Assembly: GCF_002099425.1 (NCBI RefSeq)
Contig: NW_018343992.1
Coordinates: 680,001 to 744,000, forward strand
Source: Phascolarctos cinereus
Lineage: Eukaryota > Chordata > Mammalia > Diprotodontia > Phascolarctidae
DNA: 64,000 nucleotides
Direction: 5' to 3'
Positions 56,400-64,000 of the stretch are shown piece by piece (positions within the stretch are counted from its first letter, which is position 1; each line of letters starts with the position of its first letter). A program made the translations under genes and the position numbers. The notes below the pieces were generated by a model. The model searched no databases. It was not told the DNA's origin and saw only the letters and a program-made list of their open reading frames with translations.

Positions 56400-56600
56400 T
56401 AGTTGGAAAATTGGGGATTATAGATGAGAAGATTAAAAAGCTTCCCGCAAATATGAAAACAATAGTTCATATGAATCTGGCCCTGTAAAGTTTGCAGAGC
56501 ATTTTCTTCACAACAGCCTTGGAGGGAAGTAATGGAAAGTATAATCTGCATTTTACAGAGAAAGAAATTGAGGGACCGATCTCAGGTCATATTAGGTAGT
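56400..56600 (-). mobile_element. MIR-type SINE
   Basis: Antisense: cacaacagccttggaggg, ctgcattttacagagaaag and ggtagtatcagagtgggg. Confidence 0.6.
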
Positions 56601-56647
56601 ATCAGAGTGGGGATCTGTACCCAAATCTCTGATCTAGTTGCTTCCCA

Positions 56648-57093
56648 AATAGCATTTAGTATAGTAGAAAGAGTACTGGATTTGGAGTTAAAATACCTGA
56701 GTTTGAATCTAATATATCTGTTCACTACCTGTATGACTTTGGGCACTTAAAATCAGACAAGAAAACCTTGGTTCAAATCCTGTCTTAAACACTAGCTTTG
56801 TGACTCTAATTAAGTCACTTAATCTCTTTAACATTCAGGTTTTTCACTGGTCAATTGGGGATAATAATGGCACCTACTTGGGAGATTTGCCATAAGGCTC
56901 AAATTAGATAATGTAAGACCTGAAAGCTTTATATAAAAATGAGTAATTAAACTCTCAGGGCCTCAGTTTCTTCATCTGTAAAATAGGAGGAGAATAACAA
57001 TAGTGCCTAATTGAAAAGTTGATTATGAGGATCAAATTAGATAATGTATGTAAGCCACATTATAAACTTTAAAGCATTATAAAACAAGCTATT
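56648..57093 (+). mobile_element. MIR split by a second same-strand MIR
   Basis: Outer: 56648-56754 (gtactggatttggagttaaa ... gactttgggcact) continues at about 56948 (aactctcagggcctcag) to 57093. Inner 56755-56947: ggttcaaatcctgtc, gtgactctaattaagtcact and ggcacctacttgggag. Confidence 0.75.
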
Positions 57094-57139
57094 AAACTTT
57101 CTAGGTCTCCTCACTTTTAGAATTAGGGGTTTGGTTTTG

Positions 57140-57390
57140 TGTTGTTCAATCATATCTGCCTTATTGTGACCCTATGTGGGGTTTTCTTGGCAAAGATACT
57201 GGAGTGGTTTGCCATTTCCTTCTCCAGGTCATTTTACAGATGAGGAAACTGAGGCAAACAGTGCTAAGTGACTTGCCCAGGGACACACAGCTTGTAAGTG
57301 TCTGAGACTAGATATGAACTTATGAAGATGAGTCTTCTTTGACTTCGTGGCCCAGCACTCTATCCACTGAATGGGTCACCTAGATGCCTC
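57140..57390 (-). mobile_element. Marsupial SINE with long 3' module
   Basis: Antisense: gtgttgttcaatcatatctg, ggggttttcttggcaaag, gaggaaactgaggcaaacag, ending ctctatccactgaatgggtc. Confidence 0.85.
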
Positions 57391-57561
57391 ATAGGGAGGT
57401 CTAGCTATTAACTAAGGCCCCGGACTAGCTCTAAGTTTTGATCTGCTCACCTGTCCCGACTGCTGAGTATGCCAAAATGAACTGCTAGTTAGTATCATTC
57501 AGGCATTTCAAGCTGGGATTAAAAGAGGGAGTAGAAAGATAGTTTTAGAACTGGGGCCACG

Positions 57562-57712
57562 GGGGCAGCTAGGAGGCACAGTAGATAGAGCGTTGGCCCT
57601 GAAGTCAGGAGGACCTGAGTTCAAATCTGGCCTCAGACTAAACACCTGACACTTAACTAGCTGTGTGACCTTGGGCAAATCACTTAACCCCAATTGCCTA
57701 AAAAAAAATAGG
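57562..57712 (+). mobile_element. SINE1-type SINE, full length, young
   Basis: gggggcagctaggaggcacag head, gacctgagttcaaatctgg, gtgtgaccttgggcaaatca and an A tail. Few changes from the other SINE1 copies here. Confidence 0.9.
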
Positions 57713-58539
57713 CAAATAGGGTCAGCCTTGGTGATAGACCTGAATATAGGGAGGGTTTATTAGAACAGTAGGGGAGAGTGTAAGGTATAATGAAATAAAT
57801 ACTGTTATCAATGCTGATTGGACTTTACCAATGTTATCAAATAGGCTAGTTAAGCCTTTGACTGTACCAAATTTACAGAAAGCTTGAGATCTAAGATGAT
57901 GTACCAAGTCAAATGCACAAGTACAGTTGGCATAAGTCTTGGTCCTGAAGAGAGACCATGTGGTATGGGATTTGTAGGGAAATATAGAAATATAAAGGAA
58001 GCAAAACTATTTATTCTTTACCTTAATCTCCTGGAGGTTTTATATATTTAATATTGTCCATATGTAATATTGTCTTCTGTGACATGTTCATACAAGTAGG
58101 TGACCTCTGGGACTCCATCCACACTGGGAGAATGAACATTCCCTCAATATGAGTTACCTTGATTATTCTAGAATTCAAGCTGTTCATGACAAAGAAGAGC
58201 CAAAGAAGACATGATTTTGTTGAAGAAAAAAAACCCACGAGCAGGAAGGTATATAGAGATGAAATACAATCCACATCCTCATATGGTTAATACGTTCCAA
58301 TTTTTCACAAATGTTAACATGAGAAAATTCTCCTTTTTGGTTAACCTTAGTCCTTCCTCCTGTCACTTAGTAACTTGGACCTAATTTCAGCAGATTCTGG
58401 AAAGAATCACATCACTTCAAGCTTCTAATGGGTGGGGTTAATGTCCTGTTAGGTAAAAGTGAGCATCTGTCCTCCATTTCTAAAGAAAACCTTTTTTTCC
58501 CTATATTACCTCCAAGCCCTAAATCTAACAGAACATTAA

Positions 58540-58655
58540 CCCTACCCATTTTACAGATTAACAAATGAAGAGAATTTAAGTGACTTGCCCCAAATCACAC
58601 AGCTAGAAAGTGTCAGACCTGGAACTAGGTCCTCTGATTCAAAGACAAATGCTGT
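58540..58655 (-). mobile_element. MIR-type SINE fragment
   Basis: Antisense: cattttacagattaacaaatg, aagtgacttgccccaaatc and ggaactaggtcctctgattc. Confidence 0.75.
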
Positions 58656-59499
58656 TTAACTCCTGAAATGACAGATAGCACAATGACAAAACCTGCAATC
58701 CCAATGCTCCTTCTTTTATGGGGCCCATTTTAAAAATGTCATCATTTTTGGTGTCTTTTTTCCAGTCTCTTTACTCCTTTCTAAGTTTGGTGTCTCTTTT
58801 CTGTGCTCCCTTTTAATTGAGTCATGTACAACAGAAAGTAATTGCATATATGATGCACGGAATAGTTGAACTTAGAGGTGGCACAGTGCATGGCACATAA
58901 TAGGTGTTTAATAAATGATGGTTTAAAAAAAGTAAAGGTAATCGAAATAGTAATGAGCTAATAGAAGAGTCTTGAAGTTGACTGACTAAGTGGAACGTAG
59001 ATGGTGATTGGGCAGAAGGTCTTGAGAAAGGGATTATGATTTTAATCTGTCTCATAAGTAGTTGATTAGAAATAGTTAATAAAATACTAATAGTTAGATG
59101 AAGCAAAGGACTTCAAATACGTAAAAGCTTCCTACTCATCTTGCCAGAGGCCTGTCCACTGATGGCCAGAAGTAAGAACAGAAGAGAGAAGGATGACAGT
59201 ATAGACTTCCAGTCTTATCCCAGGCCAGAAGGCTTATTGATTCAGACTGGGGAAGTAGTATGTGGGGTTCCAGAAGTCTTACTGCTTCTGTCTTCTCTAT
59301 CTGCATCAACAGCATTCATTAACATTAATTAAGTCCCCATTATGTCTAGAGCCATATTATGCACAGGATACTATTATGTATCCAATATATACAGAAAAAG
59401 ACAGATACTATGCACCATCGAGTAAGTGCCAAATGAGCGTCATGTACAATCATTGCTACAGGAATTTGGAAGACGGCTTAGCTATAAAGGGGGTGAGAT

Positions 59500-59530
59500 G
59501 ATAATAATAATGATAATAATAATAATTGGT
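59500..59530 (+). repeat. (ATA/ATG)n microsatellite
   Basis: Short ATA-type trinucleotide run next to the following MIR. Confidence 0.85.
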
Positions 59531-59564
59531 GACATTTATATAATTATTTACTGGGAAATACTTA

Positions 59565-59765
59565 AGCTGGCACTTGAAGTCTAGGAATCAGGAAATCTGA
59601 GTTGTAGGTCTGAATCTACCACCACTAAATTGTGTGATCTTGGGTTTAATTTCACTTCTTTGAGGTTCCATTTCCTCACCTGGAAAATGACAATATTCGA
59701 TTGGGTGGCTTCTAAGGTTTTCCAGCTATAAAACGCTAGTCACTTCTAGGGTAAAATACGAAAAA
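59565..59765 (+). mobile_element. MIR-type SINE
   Basis: aatctgagttgtaggtctg, gtgtgatcttgggtttaat, cacctggaaaatgacaatat and ggcttctaaggttttccag. Confidence 0.7.
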
Positions 59766-60179
59766 AGCCCCTTAAAGTCTGCAAAGCACTTTACATACTG
59801 TTCCCAAACCTCCCCAATTGGCCTTTCTGAGATCCATAACACTCACTTGAGGTAGGCTGCCTCTGCTCTAGAATCTTCTATATTTAGAAACTTCCATGCC
59901 CGATTCCTCAGCCAAGAATCCTCTGGCCAATGCCCGCCTCTCCCTGTGTGTGACGTCAGAGACTGCAAACCAATCAGAGGCATCAAATCTAAGTAAGCCC
60001 CGTCCACCTCCCCACAAGATTCTCAATTGCATTCTCAAGTTATACGTGCACGGAAGAGACAAATGACTGAAACACTCTCTGTATTGACTAAGAAGAATGG
60101 TGAATTCTTGGTGGAAACTGGGCATACCAAGTTCAGCTTCTCACAGGCCAATTATATGCCCCACTCCACCTCTTTCTTC

Positions 60180-60370
60180 ATAGGATCATACATCATAGGA
60201 TCTTAGAAGTAGGGCTGGACAGAGGTCAAATGTGTCAACCACCTGATTTTACACAGGATGAAATTAAAGCCCATCGAATAAAAGTTACTTGCCCAAGGTC
60301 ACAGAGGTAATAAGTGGCAGAATCAGAGCTTGAATCCAGGATTGTCCTCTCACTCTAGATCCAGAATTCT
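60180..60370 (-). mobile_element. MIR-type SINE
   Basis: Antisense: ggatcttagaagtagggctgg, acttgcccaaggtcacagag and gcttgaatccaggattgtc. Confidence 0.8.
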
Positions 60371-60386
60371 TTCTCTTGTAAAGTAC

Positions 60387-60540
60387 TTTTTTTTTTCTTT
60401 TTGGTGAGGTAGTTGGGGTTAAGTGACTTGCCCAGGGTCACACAGCTGGCAAGTTTCAAGTGTCTGAAGTCTAATTTGAATGCAGGTCCTCCTGACTCCA
60501 AGGCAGTAGCTCTATCTACTGTGCCACCTAGCTGCCCCTA
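60387..60540 (-). mobile_element. SINE1-type SINE, young
   Basis: Antisense: T-run tail, gggttaagtgacttgcccag, gcaggtcctcctgactccaa, ending ctgtgccacctagctgcccc. Flanks ttgtaaagta and ttgtaacata may be a decayed target duplication. Confidence 0.9.
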
Positions 60541-60589
60541 TTGTAACATATCTTAACTCCTTAACTCCTGCTTATCTTAACTCCTGCTT

Positions 60590-60720
60590 TGACTTGAATC
60601 AGTCAACAAGTATTAAGCATCTACCATGTGCCAGGCACTAGGAATACAAATGAAATGAATTAGACAATCCTTACTTGCAAGGAAATGCACTGAAGATCAT
60701 CTACCTGAATCCCAGTAAAT
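60590..60720 (+). mobile_element. L3-like LINE tail
   Basis: gtcaacaagtattaagcatc, taccatgtgccaggcactagg and atccttacttgcaaggaaa. Confidence 0.6.
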
Positions 60721-60899
60721 CCATCCCTTCCCTACCTCTACCATAATCCTAGACCAGTGATATTCTTTATCTCTGTTCCTTCATACCCCTGCCCTTCAAT
60801 GTCTGTAAGGCCTTATGGTTTCTTTTGTGCAAATTAAAATGTGCTTAATAAAGGACTAATGCTTTAAGCATTTAATGGATTGTCTGACTCTTTTGTAAT

Positions 60900-61075
60900 C
60901 CTCCCCAAGTTTGAGTCTAGGGTCTGTCACCTGCTAGTGATATGACCATGGGCAGGTCACTTCCCTCCCCTGTAAGATGAGGATAATAATATCTGTCATT
61001 CTTACTTCTGTAGTTTTGTGAAGATAAAATAGGATACTTGTAAAAAACATAAAGTATGATTGTTATATTAAAGAA
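60900..61075 (+). mobile_element. MIR-type SINE
   Basis: gtttgagtctagggtctgtc, atgaccatgggcaggtcact and ctgtaagatgaggataata. Confidence 0.7.
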
Positions 61076-61176
61076 GCTTTTGGGAGCTGGAGATAGGTTC
61101 TAGTTAAAATTACTATGATGAACCAACAAATGATGGTAGCCTTTAGCTCATCTCCCCAAGTGAAAAAAGAAAGAAT

Positions 61177-61288
61177 GGGGGGTGGAGCCAAGATGGCAGA
61201 GTAAAAGCAGCAACTTGCTTGAGCTCTCCCCCAAACTCCTCCAAATACCTGTAAAAAACGACCCTAAATAAATTCTAGAGCAGCATAG
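61177..61288 (+). mobile_element. LINE-1 5' terminal piece, sense strand
   Basis: ggggggtggagccaagatgg, gcaacttgcttgagctctcc and aataaattctagagcagcat match the first ~110 bp of the L1 5' region also seen at 18901. It stops abruptly where minus-strand ORF2 sequence begins. Confidence 0.75.
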
Positions 61289-63300
61289 TTTCAAGACGTA
61301 CATGATCTCTTTTGCTTCTAAGTTTTTAATAGTATGATCTTTAATATTAAAGTTACATATCCATTTAGAATGCATTGTGTTGTTCTAAGCCTAATTTCTG
61401 CCAGATTGCTTTCCAGTTCTGCCAGAAGTTTATCAAATGAGTTTTTTCCTAGGTAATACATATTTCTATTTTATCAAATGCTAGATTTTTGAGTTCTCTT
61501 GTTTCTAATTCTCTCTTTTCTCATCTGTTCCATTGATCTAGCTCTCTATTTTTTAACTAACATAAAAAATTTTTGATCACTGCTACTTTGTGGTATAGAT
61601 TGAGGTCTGTAAGTACTATTCCCCTTCATCCTTTCTTCATCATTTCCTTTGATATTCTAGATCTTTTGTATTTCCAAATGAATTTTGTTATAATTTTCTC
61701 AAGTTCTATAAAGTATTATCTTAGTAATTTAATTGACATTAAATTAGTAAATTAATTGGCATCATTGAAAGTATATATTAATTTTGGTAGTATTGTCATT
61801 TTTATCATATTGGCATGGCTTAGCCATGAGCATTGAATATTCCCTCAACTACTTAAGTTATCCTTTATTTCTTTAATGACAATAGTTACAATTAACTTTG
61901 TAATTGAATCTATATGTCTTTTGTATGCTTTGGTAAGTTGATCTCTAGATATTTTATGCATTCTGTAGTTATTTGGAATGAGATTTCCCTTTCTATTATT
62001 GCTTCTTCCTTTTTGCCATTTGTAGAAATGCTATTGATTTTTGAGGATTTATTTTATAGCCTGTAACTTTGCCCAAGCTTTTGATTGTTTTAATTAGTTT
62101 CTTTGAGGATTCCCAAGGATTTTCCAAATAAACCATCAAATCATCAGCAAATGGAGATAATTCTATTTATTCTTTGCCTATTTTTATGCTTTTAATTTCC
62201 TTGTTTTATTGCTATCATTAGCATTTCCAGAATTATATCAAATAATAATGGTAGAGTAGGTATCTTTGCTTCACATTCATGTTTACTGGGAAAATGTCCA
62301 ACATATTCCCATTGTATATGATGCTTTCTTTTGGTTTTAGATGCTTTTAATGATATTTTTAAAAGGTCCCTCTATGTCTATACTTGTAGGGTATCCAAAA
62401 AAATGTTAATGCATATTTGTAAGAATATGATGCTTCAGCAGTGTCCCAGACATCATGGCATGTTGTTTTTATCATTATCATTTAATTTTACATGGTTATT
62501 AATTGTTTCTATGATTTGTTCTTTGATCCACTCATTATTTAGGATTTCATTGTTAAGTCTCCATTGGGATCTGTGTCCTTTGTTTGTGGTCCCTGAGCCA
62601 ATTACTATTTTAACTGTGTTTTGGTCTATAACAGATGTATTAATTATTTCTGTCTTTTTACCTTCGTTTGCATTATCTCTGTGCCTTAGAATAGAGTAGG
62701 TTTTTGTAAAAGTTCTATGTGGTGCTGAGAAATATGTATATTCTTTTGATGTCATAATAAGAATGTTTCTTTATTATTGAATATCCATCTTTTTCATTTA
62801 TTTTTGTCTTAAGCTCTAGTTTTTCCAGCAATTTGTTCAGTTCCATATTTTCCCTTTTGTTTATCTTTCTGTTAGACTTACGCAAAACCAAGAAATCTTC
62901 TTGTAGCTCAGTTAATATTTCCTTTATGAATTTGTATGCTAAGGTATTTGGAGCAAATAAGTTTATTACTGATATTGGTTTGTTATTTATGGTTCTTTTC
63001 AGCACAATATAGTTTTCTTTTTTATGCCTTTTAATTTTTGTGTGTTTGTTTTTATTTTGTCAAATAGCATCTTTTCAACTCTTGCTTTTTTTGGATTCAC
63101 TCAATGAATAGTAAATTTGTTTTCCATCCCCTAATTTTCTTTTTGTATATTTCTTTGCTTTTAAATGTGTTTCTTATAAGCAACAGATTGTAGGATTTTA
63201 TTTTCTTATCCAATCAGTCACTCTTTTTCATTTTATTGGATCATTTACTCCATTCTCATTCAAAGTTATGAGAGTTAGATTTATGCTTTCCTCTGTCTGT
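61289..63300 (-). mobile_element. LINE-1 ORF2, inverted relative to its 5' piece, internally deleted
   Basis: On the minus strand the endonuclease start reads an NG-NDPIK and ICCL-ETH pattern (63157-63260). The RT core reads [20 protein letters not shown] from 62151 down, with the catalytic FADD at 62140-62151. The post-RT region continues to about 61289. Endonuclease start and FADD are only 1.1 kb apart against about 2 kb in an intact L1, so part of the RT N-terminus is missing near 62360-62440. Many stops; inactive. Confidence 0.8.
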
Positions 63301-64000
63301 CTCTAATAGTCTTCCACCTCAAATTATTTTTCCCTATTCTTTTGTAAACACACTACTATGTTACTTCTGTTACTTTATCTTAATCTTTTTTAAGGTGGCC
63401 CTGTTCCCACTGGCTTTCTTCTCAACCCTGATCCTTTCCTCTAATGTATTACCACTTTACCTTTGAGATTTTGCTTATTAGTTCCTTTTTGTCTTTTGCT
63501 TTTATCTGGTCATATAATTCCTCCCCCTCTCTTTTTTCCTCTTAGTTGAACTAGTCCTGATCATTAGAATTAAAAATATTTTTTTTGCTCCTTTCCAGAA
63601 ATGGTTTCTCTTATTCTCTTCATTATTCATCCTCTCTTACTCTTTACTCTAGAACATCATTTTCTGGTTCATGACCTCTTTAATTATCTAGTCTCTCTCT
63701 CTCTATCTCTATATTCTTCATGGAATCAAAACTTCCAAGATATCCATTCTGATCTCTCTCTTCTAGGTAGTTTCTGCCACCGTCTTATAAAGCTTGTCCC
63801 ATGGATTTCCCTTTTTCGTTGTGTCTCACTCCTAGAACAATGCCAATTTCTACAGATGACAAAGAGGAAACTGCTCCATGGTAGGACTCCATCCTCTATC
63901 ATATAGCTCATTAAGAAGTCCACCATTGAGCTATACCTTATCCTTCATTACCTTCTTTTCCTCATTTTATTCAAAATCTTCCTAAGTCCATGCCCTCCCA
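63301..64000 (-). mobile_element. Probable LINE-1 inter-ORF/ORF1 continuation, unresolved
   Basis: C/T-rich sequence next to the ORF2 start (for example ggtggccctgttcccactgg and ctttacctttgagattttgc). Its position upstream of ORF2 on the minus strand suggests the rest of the same L1, but I cannot match it to ORF1. Confidence 0.35.

Larger units (their letters stand above)
56281..64000. other. 5' flank of SLC38A11, intergenic repeats only
   Basis: Contains a dense run of SINEs (56410-57720), further MIR pieces and a rearranged LINE-1 to the right edge. In human the SCN3A gene lies on this side, but no sodium-channel exon is visible. Positions 57720-58530, 58660-59530 and 59770-60180 are unassigned apart from small tails (58880-58920 reads like an L2/MIR 3' end). 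Confidence 0.6.

Noticed and set aside
62453-63005. Two ~100-codon minus-strand frames
   Set aside because: Pieces of decayed LINE-1 ORF2, not host genes.
56281-64000. Search for SCN3A exons, expected next to SLC38A11 in mammals
   Set aside because: No sodium-channel motif in any frame. The neighbour presumably lies beyond the right edge.

Overview
The window is vertebrate genomic DNA, almost certainly from a marsupial. Dozens of tRNA-derived SINEs carry the metatherian head (gcagctaggtgg.cagtggatagag) and core (gagttcaaat ... gtgtgaccctgggcaagtcactta). They sit among marsupial-type LINE-1 pieces, CR1/L3, L2 and RTE tails, palindromic hAT elements and long microsatellites. No prokaryotic, plasmid or phage gene is present. 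Which marsupial it is cannot be decided by eye.

One protein-coding gene is supported: SLC38A11, a putative sodium-coupled neutral amino acid transporter of the SLC38 (AAAP) family, on the minus strand. Ten coding exons can be placed base by base between 55734 (ATG) and 4218. Every intron is GT-AG, every junction keeps the frame, and the joined exons give 323 residues aligning without internal gaps larger than a residue or two to human SLC38A11 as I remember it. The C-terminal exons (about 80-100 residues in human) and the 3' UTR are not seen and should lie beyond the left edge. A moderately GC/CpG-rich stretch around exon 1 (about 55560-56280) is the likely promoter and 5' UTR.

Layout from left to right: intron 10 (1-4217), exon 10, intron 9, exon 9, intron 8, exon 8, a 20 kb intron 7 holding a LINE-1 5' region with a SINE inside it, exon 7, intron 6, exon 6, intron 5, exon 5, intron 4, exon 4, intron 3 (with a 430 bp hexanucleotide array, a solo-LTR-like fossil and a CR1/L3 copy split by three later insertions), exon 3, intron 2, exon 2, intron 1, exon 1. 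The 5' flank (55.7-64 kb) holds only repeats and ends in a rearranged LINE-1. In human the SCN3A sodium-channel gene lies on this side of SLC38A11, but no exon of it is visible here.

No unknown gene system was found. The points most worth checking are structural: a ~90 bp inverted duplication 1.6 kb apart inside intron 7, a diverged ~140 bp tandem duplication beside a 67 bp alternating purine-pyrimidine tract, a 126 bp pure-purine tract grown from a SINE tail, a LINE-1 whose 5' end faces its own inverted ORF2, LINE sequence in the acceptor-proximal zone of exon 10, and an open in-frame extension upstream of the SLC38A11 start codon. Repeat family names are given from memory of consensus sequences and not from a database search.
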